38,841 nt of DNA from a virus. The stretch lies in the IMG/VR virus record IMGVR_UViG_3300049442_000098, positions 1-38,841 of that record, one strand, 5' to 3'. Shown in pieces: positions 23,426-30,210 of this stretch. Positions within the stretch are counted from its first letter, which is position 1. Each line of letters begins with the position of its first letter. Below the pieces are notes generated by a model. It made no database searches and was not told where the DNA came from. It saw only the letters and a program-made list of their open reading frames with translations. Made by a program: the position numbers and the translations under genes.

Positions 23426-25353
23426 GAGACGAGTTCTCCTCGGGTCTCGCGCAGCATCGAGCGCAGGAACTCCGGCTCGTGGGCGACGCCGCGCGTCAAC
23501 AGTTCAGTGGCGTAGCTGCTGAGCACCGACTCCAGGACGTCAGGGTCGACGCCCAGCTCTGTGGCCTGCTCCCGGACGTGCGTCCATGCCCCGGCCAGCA
23601 GCGACGGGACTCGGGTCCGGTCGGCGATGACACGGGTGTGCAGTTCGTGCTTCGGGACCTGGTGGCGGGCGCGGGCCGGGCCGGGCACGAGGCGGCCCCC
23701 GGCCAGCTCCAATGCCCGGCGCATAGCCGAGTCGGCGGCGTAGAACAGGGGGTCGCCGCCCTGGGAGCGGGCGGACGCGGCGAGGGCGCCGAGCTTGCCG
23801 CCGCCACCGACCTTGCCCTGGACGGCGTCCTCCACGGACGGGAACTGCGGCAGGCCACGCGCACCAGCGTCAGCCGGGTCTGCGCCTGCTTCGTCGTAGC
23901 CGGGGTCGCCGGGCATCAGGTCCCCGGGCGGGGCGCCGGGCTCCTGGGACTTGATCGGCGGGAGGCCGAGAACCTTCTGCACCTCAGGGTCGGTGGCGTA
24001 CGCCGGGTTGGCCAGGACGAGTGCCTTGACCAGGCCGTAGACGACTTCCTTGTCGTCGGGGGCGTCGTCGTCGGTGAAGGCGCCGTTGTCGCGGGCGGCC
24101 TTGTCGCTGATGAGGCCCTTCTCCGAATACTGGAGGGCCTGCTCCGAGCGGTTGGAGCGGACGGTCAGGGCGGCGATGTCGAACCAGAGGGTGTACTTCT
24201 CCGGGTTGGCGACGCCTGCGGTCTTCAGGGCGGGCTGGAAGTAGCCGACGTTGAGGGCGTCGGCGAGCTGGATCAGCAGCGGCTCGATATGGATCTTGAT
24301 CGACGACTCTTCGATGGCCCACGCCGACCAGTGGTTCGAGTCGCCCATGCCGGTCAGCACCTCGGGCGGGATGTCCAGCGACATCGCCATCCGTTCGACG
24401 GCCGCCTTGCGCATCTCGACGACCTTGTCGGAGATCTGCGAGTCGAACGTCAGGTGTTTGATCTTGTCGAGGGCCTCAGTCGCGACCTGCAAGATGATCG
24501 GGACCAGGGCGGCAGCACTGTCACGCTGCTGCAACGACGTCGCCATCGTCTTCTGAAGCAGCTGCGCGAACCCGTCGATGCCCGACTGTCGGGAGTCGCC
24601 GGGCACCTCGCCGGGGGCGGACGGGAACGCGATGGAGTCCGGCAGCAGCAGGATCCCGGCACCGGCCAGGCGGGAGTCCAGCTCGGCGAAGACGCGCTTC
24701 GTGCACTGCTCCAGCTCACGCAGCACGGGCAGGATCGCCCGGACGGTCGAGTCGGCGGCGTCGTACCGGCGGGGGTGCGGGTTCCACGCCCTGATCAGGA
24801 GGTCTTTCTTCGGGTCCAGCTTGTACGTGCCGCCGCCGTGGGTGATCGACCGGCGGACCATGATGTCGTCGCCGCGCCGGGTGATCTCCGACGACGAGCA
24901 GACGTACCACTTGTCCGCGTCCTCAGAGGCGGCCTCGTAGCCTTCCGCGACGATGAACACGTCCCCGGCAACCATCATGTTGATGGCCATCAGGCGCTGC
25001 GCCTGCGCCTTGGAGGCGGGCGTGCCGAACATGGTCTCCGCGATGGCGCGGACCTTCTCGTCGTCGACCTCGCTGCCGACGGTGCCGTCCGACGAGACGG
25101 ACGCGGCGTACATGCGGCAGCGGGAGACGGCGTTGCCCATCCAGTTGACGACGAACCGCATCTCCCCGCAGATGTCATAGTGTCGCCATGCTTCGTGCTG
25201 CCAGCGGTGGTCGCCGAGCTTGAACATCTGCCACGACGCGGCGTCGTCGAGCTTGATGGGGACGGCGGCGCCGATCAGCGCGTTGGCCGGGCGCGAGCCG
25301 GGGCCATCAGTGCCTCCGGCCGGGACGGTCCTACGCTTGCTCAGCAGTCCCAC
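23422..25353 (-). CDS. Portal protein
   Basis: 643 aa, GTG start with AAGGGG upstream. The typical order of portal elements is visible: LGDHRWQHEAWRHYDICGEM, NWMGNAVSRCRMYA, GDVFIVAEGY, DLLIRAWNPHPR, the long stem helix region ending KIKHLTFDSQ, then MSLDIPPEVLTGMGDSNHWS (about residues 323-342) and the C-terminal helices and clip region. The portal forms the dodecameric channel for DNA. It sits between terminase and MuF as usual, though separated from terminase here by the tRNA/accessory stretch. Confidence 0.9.
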   Translation of the reverse strand: MGLLSKRRTVPAGGTDGPGSRPANALIGAAVPIKLDDAASWQMFKLGDHRWQHEAWRHYDICGEMRFVVNWMGNAVSRCRMYAASVSSDGTVGSEVDDEKVRAIAETMFGTPASKAQAQRLMAINMMVAGDVFIVAEGYEAASEDADKWYVCSSSEITRRGDDIMVRRSITHGGGTYKLDPKKDLLIRAWNPHPRRYDAADSTVRAILPVLRELEQCTKRVFAELDSRLAGAGILLLPDSIAFPSAPGEVPGDSRQSGIDGFAQLLQKTMATSLQQRDSAAALVPIILQVATEALDKIKHLTFDSQISDKVVEMRKAAVERMAMSLDIPPEVLTGMGDSNHWSAWAIEESSIKIHIEPLLIQLADALNVGYFQPALKTAGVANPEKYTLWFDIAALTVRSNRSEQALQYSEKGLISDKAARDNGAFTDDDAPDDKEVVYGLVKALVLANPAYATDPEVQKVLGLPPIKSQEPGAPPGDLMPGDPGYDEAGADPADAGARGLPQFPSVEDAVQGKVGGGGKLGALAASARSQGGDPLFYAADSAMRRALELAGGRLVPGPARARHQVPKHELHTRVIADRTRVPSLLAGAWTHVREQATELGVDPDVLESVLSSYATELLTRGVAHEPEFLRSMLRETRGELVS

Positions 25354-25357
25354 TCGG

Positions 25358-25666
25358 TCACCCCTTCACACGGGCAAGCGCCCCGGCCGCAGCGGACAAG
25401 GCCAGCGCGAGTGCGGGCACGAACAGCCACGGCGAATCGCCGTAAGCGTAGATGATCGGGGCGGCGGGAATAGCCAGCCAGACGCTGATGCACCAGGGGC
25501 ACAGCAGCAGGTAGGACAGCAGGTGGTGGCCACGGTCCTTCAGGGCGGTGGCGGCGGCGTCGCGGGGGCGGGCGGTGAGCATGTCTGCGGTGAGCAGGAC
25601 GACAAGCCGGGCGAAGGCCAGCAGGTAGATCACGTATACGACAGAAAGGCCGGGCATGGCCACCAT
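25358..25666 (-). CDS. DUF1360-like small membrane protein
   Basis: 102 aa; ATG at 25666 or 25657. Three hydrophobic helices; SYLLLCPWCISVWLA (about 51-65) has the CPWC-x-SVW pattern of DUF1360 proteins. Integral membrane location is likely. The role in the phage is unknown; lysis or exclusion are possibilities. Confidence 0.7.
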   Translation of the reverse strand: MVAMPGLSVVYVIYLLAFARLVVLLTADMLTARPRDAAATALKDRGHHLLSYLLLCPWCISVWLAIPAAPIIYAYGDSPWLFVPALALALSAAAGALARVKG

Positions 25667-25704
25667 CGTAGGTGGTCAGCCCGGCCGTTGTATGTGCGCG
25701 GTGG

Positions 25705-25845
25705 TCAGCGATCGGAGTCGCGGCCCGCCTGGTGGACGGTCTTGGACATCTCGGCGATGCGGCGGCGTTGGACGGTGGCGGAGTAGGCGGTGAGCGCGGA
25801 GACGATGATCGAAACGACGCTGATGATGATGGCGATGATCTCCAT
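25705..25845 (-). CDS. Single-span small membrane protein
   Basis: 46 aa, with GAGGAGG ahead of ATG. A hydrophobic N-terminus (IIAIIISVVSIIVSALTAYS) is followed by a basic/charged tail (RRRIAEMSKTVHQ), so a type with N-out or N-in membrane anchor. It has its own promoter within the 53-bp repeat. Confidence 0.75.
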   Translation of the reverse strand: MEIIAIIISVVSIIVSALTAYSATVQRRRIAEMSKTVHQAGRDSDR

Positions 25846-25857
25846 GGTGTCCTCCTC

Positions 25858-25910
25858 GGTCTGTCTATGCACAGCATACAGCCCCCTCGCCCAGCAGGGC
25901 AAGAGGGCTG
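25858..25910 (-). repeat. 53-bp exact repeat, copy 1, holding a promoter
   Basis: Identical to 26802-26854 and in the same orientation. On the minus strand it contains TTGCCC (25897-25902), an 18-base spacer, TATGCT (25873-25878) and the GCATAGACAGACC leader, and drives the 46-aa membrane protein gene. Confidence 0.85.
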
Positions 25911-25924
25911 CGGCTTTCTTCCCG

Positions 25925-26233
25925 TCAGGCCGTCAGCGTATCGAGGAACGCCAGCAGCGCGGCCTTCAGGCGGCCACCCCGATCCCCTCGACGGAAGATC
26001 GCACCCGGGATCCACGGGTGGTCATTGTCCAGCTCACGGCGGGCGTCAGCGACGACCTCCTCCAGCTCCGGATCGACGTCGACCTGGAAGACGGCGACGG
26101 GCCGCATCTCCAGGTCGAACGACCAGTGCTTCATCTTCTGCTCGCCAGCGAACGCCTGGTGGGCGATCATCCGGGCCGCAACGTCGGCGTAGTCGACACC
26201 GTCGGGCACCTCGAACATGACTGCCAGCTTCAC
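25925..26233 (-). CDS. Small hypothetical protein following the macro-domain gene
   Basis: 102 aa; GTG overlaps the macro-domain stop. A beta strand start (KLAVMFEVPDGVDYADVAAR) and acidic centre (AVFQVDVDPELEEVVADARR) suggest a compact alpha/beta fold. No recognised family. Coupled with the macro gene, so it may share its pathway. Confidence 0.65.
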   Translation of the reverse strand: MKLAVMFEVPDGVDYADVAARMIAHQAFAGEQKMKHWSFDLEMRPVAVFQVDVDPELEEVVADARRELDNDHPWIPGAIFRRGDRGGRLKAALLAFLDTLTA

Positions 26234-26784
26234 AGGCCCGGCCTTCCCGCGAGGATGGCCTTGGCCAGCGTGTAGGTGTGCGCGTCGAACGTGACCAGCT
26301 TGATGTCCCTGACGCTGGTCCGGGCGCCCTGGATGGCGGTGATGGCCTGGTGGATGGCGTCGCCGACCGGCCAGGCGTAGACGCCGGAGGAGATCAGCGG
26401 GAACGCGACGCTGCGGGCCTTCAGCCGGTCGGCGGCGGCCAGGGAGTTCGTGTAGCAGGCGCGCAGCAGGGCCGGATCGGGTTCCTTGCGGTAGTGCGGG
26501 CCGACGGTGTGGATGACGTACATGGCGGGGAGCTTGCCGCCGCCGGTGACGGCGGCCTCGCCGACGCACAGGCCGTGCGGGTAGATGGCGGCGCGCAGGC
26601 GTAGGCACTCTTCGAGCAGCTGCGGACCGGCCGCCTCGTGGATGGCGCCGTCAACGCCGCCGCCACCCAGCAGGGACGACTTGGCGGCGTTGACGATGGC
26701 GTCGACTTCCAGGGTGGTGATGTCGCCCCGCACGATCTCCAGGCGGGGGGAGCGGCGGAACCAGCTGCGGATACGGGAGAACAT
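26230..26784 (-). CDS. Macro-domain protein (ADP-ribose binding or hydrolase)
   Basis: 184 aa; GAAGGG before ATG. A full MacroD-like domain: EIVRGDITTLEVDAIVNAAK (about 16-35), SSLLGGGGVDGAIHEAAG (about 36-53), CVGEAAVTGGGKLP, VIHTVGP, CYTNSLAAADRLKARSVAFP and ISSGVYAWP. Macro domains bind ADP-ribose; MacroD types can remove it from protein or O-acetyl-ADP-ribose. Oddity: the usual NAAN is NAAK here, while the GGGGVDGAIH loop with its Asp is intact. It may reverse or shield ADP-ribosylation by the giant protein or the host. Confidence 0.85.
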   Translation of the reverse strand: MFSRIRSWFRRSPRLEIVRGDITTLEVDAIVNAAKSSLLGGGGVDGAIHEAAGPQLLEECLRLRAAIYPHGLCVGEAAVTGGGKLPAMYVIHTVGPHYRKEPDPALLRACYTNSLAAADRLKARSVAFPLISSGVYAWPVGDAIHQAITAIQGARTSVRDIKLVTFDAHTYTLAKAILAGRPGL

Positions 26785-26801
26785 GATCAGCCCTTCTCGT
26801 T

Positions 26802-26854
26802 GGTCTGTCTATGCACAGCATACAGCCCCCTCGCCCAGCAGGGCAAGAGGGCTG
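26802..26854 (-). repeat. 53-bp exact repeat, copy 2, holding a promoter
   Basis: Same sequence as 25858-25910. Here the -35 TTGCCC is 26841-26846 and the -10 TATGCT is 26817-26822. ACAGCCC and GGGCTGT arms (26822-26828, 26849-26855) form an inverted repeat round the promoter; the T6 element lies upstream (26852-26867). It drives the macro-domain gene. Confidence 0.85.
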
Positions 26855-26864
26855 TAAAAAACTG

Positions 26865-26975
26865 TCACTTGCGCCGTCGGCGCCTGGTCCGCAGGGTCTC
26901 CAGAAAGACTTGCAGAAGGTCATAGGCGGAGATCCCAATAACCGCACCGAACAGGCCCGCCAGAAAGGTCGTCAC
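26865..26975 (-). CDS. Tiny single-span membrane protein
   Basis: 36 aa, GTG overlapping the previous stop. One hydrophobic helix (TFLAGLFGAVIGISAYDLLQ) and a C-terminal RTRRRRRK. Short anchored peptides of this kind are frequent in phages. The stop leads directly into the T6 regulatory element. Confidence 0.55.
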   Translation of the reverse strand: MTTFLAGLFGAVIGISAYDLLQVFLETLRTRRRRRK

Positions 26976-27694
26976 CGCTCGGCGACGACGAAGTCGCCCG
27001 ACCCGGCGGCCAGCTCAGCGGTGTACGCGGTGTGGCCGTTCTCCCAGCGCCACTCCGCGACCCGCTCCGCGCTGGCGGCGTCGTACGCGGTGACGGTCGT
27101 GGTCGCCGTCGCGGTGGCCGGGCGGGTCACCGTGAACTCCTTACGCGCCGGGATCGGGTCCAGGCCGAAGTCGGCCAGCACCTCGTTCACCCCGTGGTCG
27201 CAGAGACGCGGACCGGCGATGACGGCCAGCATGAGGCCCTCGCGGAACTTCTCCAGGGTGCCAGTGACCGTGGTGGGCGCGTCGGGGTGCACGGCGGTCG
27301 GGTCCGGGTCTTCCGGGCCGGAGACGAACGTCGGGACGGCCAGGAGGGTGTAGTTGGCGATGGCGACCAGGTCGCCGCTCGGGTTGGCGAAGGCGCGGGC
27401 GGCGGCGTCGCGGTTGGGGGCGACGACCTGCCTGCGGTAGATGCCCGTGGCGGGCGCCTCCAGGGTGTAGACGCTGTCGCCGTCGAGGCGGTCGGTAACG
27501 CCGAGCGGGCCGAGCTTCTTGTTGACCCACTCGGTGGTGAGCTTCATCGGCTCACTGTTGTGGCCGTCTTCGGCGGCGGCGAAGATGAACTTGCGCAGGG
27601 CGCCCAGCTTGACGAGGTCGTCGGCGGTGGCGTTGTGCGGGTCGTTGATCCAGTCGTTCCAGGTGTCGTGGCCGTGAGTGGTGATCGTGTCCAC
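26972..27694 (-). CDS. Hypothetical protein, 240 aa
   Basis: GTG start with GGAGGAG upstream and a consensus promoter ahead. The N-terminal third is helical (WNDWINDPHNATADDLVKLG), the middle beta-rich (LVAIANYTLLAVPTFVSG), and a Thr-rich beta C-terminus (RPATATATTTVTAYDA). It looks soluble. The repetitive C-terminus resembles surface or tail-attached segments, but no family is recognised. Confidence 0.65.
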   Translation of the reverse strand: MDTITTHGHDTWNDWINDPHNATADDLVKLGALRKFIFAAAEDGHNSEPMKLTTEWVNKKLGPLGVTDRLDGDSVYTLEAPATGIYRRQVVAPNRDAAARAFANPSGDLVAIANYTLLAVPTFVSGPEDPDPTAVHPDAPTTVTGTLEKFREGLMLAVIAGPRLCDHGVNEVLADFGLDPIPARKEFTVTRPATATATTTVTAYDAASAERVAEWRWENGHTAYTAELAAGSGDFVVAER

Positions 27695-27729
27695 GTGCTC
27701 TCCTCCGTTGCGGTGTCCTGTCAGCTCCG

Positions 27730-27759
27730 ACTATACGCGACGGGCGCCTGGGATGTCCA
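27730..27759 (-). promoter_or_regulatory. Sigma-70-type promoter
   Basis: TGGACA (27754-27759), an 18-base spacer and TATAGT (27730-27735), followed by a GCTGACAGGACACC leader similar to that of the other promoters and the GGAGGAG of the 240-aa gene. Confidence 0.65.
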
Positions 27760-27778
27760 CGCGGGATAGACGTTTGAG

Positions 27779-27868
27779 CCCCTGCCGCTTCGCGAGCGCG
27801 TTCGACGTCGTATCCGATGCCCGTGAACCGGATACGGGCCGCGTTCTGCGGCCGTCGAGCGGCAGGGG
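27779..27868. ncRNA. Branched RNA structure, cloverleaf-like
   Basis: An 11-bp outer stem (27779-27789 with 27858-27868) encloses a 7-bp hairpin (27810-27816 with 27829-27835), a 6-bp hairpin (27837-27842 with 27848-27853) and a short CGAC/GTCG pairing (27803-27806 with 27854-27857). It lies 20 bases upstream of the promoter at 27730-27759. No gene here is convincing. It could be a small RNA, a degenerate tRNA or a structured 3' end. Confidence 0.45.
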
Positions 27869-27911
27869 GGAACACAGGTCAGGGGGCATGAGCCCAGGGC
27901 GCCTGACCTCG

Positions 27912-27983
27912 CTGCGGGGGCGGGGTCCGAACCCGCATCGTCGACTCCGGGGCCGACTGCTCTGCCTGTTGAGCTACCCCACA
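27912..27983 (-). tRNA. tRNA, Arg(CCG) or Pro(CGG) by alignment
   Basis: Acceptor TGTGGGG with CCCCGCA, TA, a D-arm GCTC/GAGC, T-stem GCGGG/CCCGC with loop TTCGGAC. The anticodon stem GTCGG/TCGAC closes an 8-base loop (CCCCGGAG) instead of seven, and U33 is absent; the variable region is short. The identity depends on which side the extra base is placed. Confidence 0.65.
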
Positions 27984-27988
27984 CCGTG

Positions 27989-28135
27989 CTACTTCTCGCC
28001 CCGCTTCTTCGGGTTGATCGCTCTGGCCTGCTTCTTGGGCGTGTACTTCGGCATGGGCGCCTGCATCGGCGGGGTCCGCGCGATGGCGGCCTTCCCCGGG
28101 CTGATGAGCCTCTTCCCTACCTCGCGCCAGTTCAT
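27989..28135 (-). CDS. Small basic protein
   Basis: 48 aa; GGAAGG five bases ahead of ATG, and a motif copy in reverse orientation 15 bases upstream. The first part is MNWREVGKRLISPGKAAI; then Pro/Met-rich and Lys-rich (PKYTPKKQARAINPKKRGEK). A nucleic-acid-binding peptide would fit. It ends six bases from the tRNA at 27912-27983. Confidence 0.6.
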   Translation of the reverse strand: MNWREVGKRLISPGKAAIARTPPMQAPMPKYTPKKQARAINPKKRGEK

Positions 28136-28149
28136 CGGCTTCCTTCCAT

Positions 28150-28159
28150 GATCGAAAAC
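28150..28159 (+). repeat. Dispersed motif site 9, reversed
   Basis: CATGATCGAAAACG on plus, between a tRNA-like gene and the 48-aa gene. Confidence 0.75.
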
Positions 28160-28171
28160 GTTGCGGTGTTG

Positions 28172-28253
28172 CGTCCCGAGCAGGGATCGAACCTGCTGTC
28201 CCCCGGAGGAAAGGAACGGCGGTAACTCCGGGAGCCTTGCACCAAGCCGGGAC
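28172..28253 (-). tRNA. tRNA-like gene with expanded anticodon loop
   Basis: Acceptor GTCCCGG/TCGGGAC and a normal T-arm (GCAGG, TTCGATC, CCTGC). A 7-bp stem CCCGGAG/CTCCGGG takes the place of the anticodon stem but closes a 17-base loop starting TTACC. The D-region (CTTGGTGCAAG) is compact. The amino acid cannot be assigned. Confidence 0.5.
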
Positions 28254-28261
28254 GCGGAACC

Positions 28262-28348
28262 CTACGGCCGTGGACAGCCGCGCGGGCGCCGGTTGAAGCA
28301 CCAGTTCCAGGTGAACCGTCGAGGCACGCACGAGGTCCGCACAGCCAT
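28262..28348 (-). CDS. Possible tiny Arg/Trp/Cys-rich peptide
   Basis: 28 aa starting ATG: MAVRTSCVPRRFTWNWCFNR and a short basic, Pro-rich end with one further Cys. It overlaps nothing essential, but the ribosome site is weak. Included because phages often carry genes of this size here. Confidence 0.3.
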   Translation of the reverse strand: MAVRTSCVPRRFTWNWCFNRRPRGCPRP

Positions 28349-28356
28349 CGGCCGGA

Positions 28357-28605
28357 TCAGGCGGTCCACGCCACCCTCGCGACGATCAGCCGCCCCGACA
28401 GGCGGGCATAGCGGGCGGCGAGACGGAACCTGCCCCGGGCGGCCGAGCGGACAGCGGCGACCATCGGGCAGCAGTCGCCGCCCTTGTGGTTGGTGCCGCC
28501 GCCGGTACCGCCGGACCGGTAGTGCGGCAGGGGGCCGTTCCCGGCGCCGCCGCCACCACGGTTCGGGGGGCGACCACCAGACGGGCGCGGCTTGCCCTTC
28601 GCCAT
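28357..28605 (-). CDS. CCPM-family small basic protein, copy 3
   Basis: 82 aa; ATG shares bases with the upstream TAA. Gly/Pro/Arg-rich start (GKPRPSGGRPPNRGGGG), then GGDCCPMVAAVRSAARGRFR and LAARYARLSGRLIVARVA. Same family as the two plus-strand genes at 10520-10953, but on the other strand and next to tRNAs. Confidence 0.7.
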   Translation of the reverse strand: MAKGKPRPSGGRPPNRGGGGAGNGPLPHYRSGGTGGGTNHKGGDCCPMVAAVRSAARGRFRLAARYARLSGRLIVARVAWTA

Positions 28606-29312
28606 TACTGCGCCACCTCATCCTGCGTGGCAGGCTCCGGCACGTCCGGGGTGAACGTGACGGTGCCGCCACCCAGCTCCCGGGCCGCCTTGGTGAGGTG
28701 CCGGGCGAAGTCCAGGAGCCGGTCGACAACCTCGGCGGAGTCGTGGCCGTCCCACTTCGGCGAGTGTTCCAGCACGGTGACCGCTTCGAAGCGGTCCCAG
28801 TCGGCCAGCGGGTAGTGGTAGCTGACCGTCCCGGCGGGCAGCTCCATCCCGACGATGAAGTAGCCCGCGAACATCGGGTCGTCTTCGGGGTGGTGCTGCT
28901 TGGAGCGCCACGAGTCCCCGCCGATCGCACCGATGGTCGCCAGGACGGCGGTCAGGGCGCAGCGGTGGTCGTACAGCTCCTGCATCGTGTGGTAGCCGTC
29001 GGACAGGGTGGGGATGTCGTCGTCCTGGACTGCCACGGTCGCCTCCTCGGGGGCGCCTTCACGGAAGAGGACGCCCTGGTTCTGTACCTCGTTGATGGCG
29101 TCGGTGATGCCCTGCTCGTCGAGGCCGCACTTGGCGAGGCCCTTGCGGACCTTCGTCAGGGTGTTCTCGTCGTAGACGGTGACGTCGGTGATGACGTTGT
29201 CGGCCCGCTCCAGGGCGGCGGCCTCGGGGGACACCAGCGGCAGCAGGAGTGCCTGCGAGGGGGCGGGCGCCTGGGCGTTGTCCCGTGGGGTGTACCCGGT
29301 CGGGTCGGTCAC
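28605..29312 (-). CDS. WDGH-motif phage protein
   Basis: 235 aa from a GTG overlapping the previous stop. A helical N-terminal half (RADNVITDVTVYDENTLTK) is followed by the conserved block YDHRCALTAVLA, SKQHHPEDDPMFAGYFIVGM, TVSYHYPLADWDRFE and SPKWDGHDSAEVVDRLLDFA (about 177-196). This block recurs in many phages with WDGH near its end; its biochemical role is not known. The acidic and aromatic residues hint at a small-molecule or nucleotide site. Confidence 0.75.
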   Translation of the reverse strand: MTDPTGYTPRDNAQAPAPSQALLLPLVSPEAAALERADNVITDVTVYDENTLTKVRKGLAKCGLDEQGITDAINEVQNQGVLFREGAPEEATVAVQDDDIPTLSDGYHTMQELYDHRCALTAVLATIGAIGGDSWRSKQHHPEDDPMFAGYFIVGMELPAGTVSYHYPLADWDRFEAVTVLEHSPKWDGHDSAEVVDRLLDFARHLTKAARELGGGTVTFTPDVPEPATQDEVAQ

Positions 29313-29488
29313 TTGTGGTCTCCAAACGGTGCGGCGAACCAGCCGTTCTTGGTTCCGGGACTGTTCGGCGGGCCGACTCGCATCCCACCTGCCTGCTGGG
29401 AGGTGTCGCAGCGGCGGCAGATGTGGATGCCGAAGGTCTTGCCGTCGAGCATCCACATCTCGAAGCCGCAGGAGCAGCGGGTGGGCAT
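29309..29488 (-). CDS. Small zinc-ribbon protein
   Basis: 59 aa; ATG overlaps the previous stop and the TGA overlaps the next GTG. CSCGFEMWMLDGKTFGIHIC and RRC give a C-x-C...C-x2-C zinc ribbon (residues 5-27), with a polar tail. Short coupled genes in this place are typical accessory genes. Confidence 0.65.
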   Translation of the reverse strand: MPTRCSCGFEMWMLDGKTFGIHICRRCDTSQQAGGMRVGPPNSPGTKNGWFAAPFGDHK

Positions 29489-29604
29489 CAGCGCTGGGCG
29501 CGGGCGCGGTCGAGCCGGGCGATGATCCCGGAGACTTGCTTGGTGCTGGCGTTGCCTGCGATGGCTTTGCCGAGTGCGCGCCATAGCTTGTCGGTCTGTT
29601 CCAT
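29488..29604 (-). CDS. Tiny helical protein
   Basis: 38 aa; AAGGAGG close before ATG. Helical (EQTDKLWRALGKAIAGNAST and IIARLDRAR). First of the four-gene set reading left. Confidence 0.55.
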   Translation of the reverse strand: MEQTDKLWRALGKAIAGNASTKQVSGIIARLDRARAQR

Positions 29605-29633
29605 GGCTCCTCCTTCTTCGGTGCACGTGGGTA

Positions 29634-29696
29634 GGTTGCCGGAGGGTGAAACCACGCCGTGGCCGTGGGGGTTTCCCGCTGTCCCCTCCGGCAACC
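29634..29696. ncRNA. Structured element with 12-bp outer stem
   Basis: GGTTGCCGGAGG and CCTCCGGCAACC arms pair perfectly (63 nt overall). Inside, AAACC/GGTTT can extend the helix. A second stem, GCCTGACC/GGTCAGGC, lies just to the right (29700-29746). No gene, no U-tract. Role unknown. Confidence 0.45.
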
Positions 29697-29813
29697 CGCC
29701 TGACCTGCGTGAACGGCACCTTGCGGGTGTCTTGCCGGTCAGGCAGCGCTGTCGCGTACCGCAGGACACTAACGGCCCACGGCCTGACTCGCAGTGAAGC
29801 GACGACGCATCCG

Positions 29814-29893
29814 TGCTGCGCGGGGATTCGAACCCCTCACCTTTCGGTCCCCTCTTGCGGAGGGGGACGGGTGTCCATCCCGTCTTGCGCAGC
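29814..29893 (-). tRNA. tRNA-like, Cys(GCA) by best fold
   Basis: Acceptor GCTGCGC/GCGCAGC with discriminator A, T-loop TTCGAAT, an anticodon stem CCCCT/AGGGG closing CCGCAAG (GCA). Oddities: C at position 33, a 6-bp D-type hairpin (GACGGG/CCCGTC) and an 11-base variable region with a GAAA tetraloop. A Ser(GGA) reading of the first hairpin was considered. Confidence 0.55.
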
Positions 29894-30049
29894 GGTACTA
29901 GGTCGTTCCGTGCTCCGCGTGTCGACCCGCTCGGCGTTTCCCGACCGTTTCCTGTTACCAGCCGGTTGCCTCCTTATCCGGCGCTGGCGAGCGGTCCCGC
30001 CTCAGGCATCCCGTCTTTCCGGGGCGTCAGCCCGTCTATCCAGGCTGTG

Positions 30050-30122
30050 TGCCCGGCCGTGGATTCGAACCACGATCCTCCAGCCCCCCGGGCTGGCGCT
30101 CGTCCATCGAGCCGTACCGGAC
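30050..30122 (-). tRNA. tRNA-Pro(GGG)
   Basis: Complete cloverleaf: acceptor GTCCGGT/GCCGGGC (with wobble), D-arm GCTC/GAGC, anticodon stem CCAGC/GCTGG around CCGGGGG, T-arm with TTCGAAT. C instead of U at position 33. Confidence 0.75.
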
Positions 30123-30152
30123 TTGCCGCCGCACGCCCCTCACCAGAGCTAA

Positions 30153-30165
30153 GGGAATCGAACCC
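30153..30165 (-). other. T-arm remnant of a tRNA-like gene
   Basis: GGGTTCGATTCCC, followed by TTAGCTC. A possible anticodon hairpin with loop TTCATGG (CAT, Met) lies upstream, but no 5' acceptor partner was found, so this may be a degenerate or rearranged tRNA. Confidence 0.4.
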
Positions 30166-30210
30166 GGCGTGCGACTTGCCTCGCCCGCACCATGAATACG
30201 GGGTCGGCCG

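Noticed and set aside
25803-25818. GATGATCGAAACGAC as another copy of the dispersed motif
   Set aside because: One A is missing and it is in the plus orientation in a membrane helix coding region; counted only as a near match.
26817-26860. Hairpin plus T6 as a terminator
   Set aside because: The T-run is upstream of the hairpin in the direction of transcription and is A on the other strand, so neither strand has stem-then-U.
29894-30049. Gene or tRNA in the 156-nt gap between two tRNAs
   Set aside because: An AAGGAGG is present, but no start codon stands at the right distance and no T-arm is visible.
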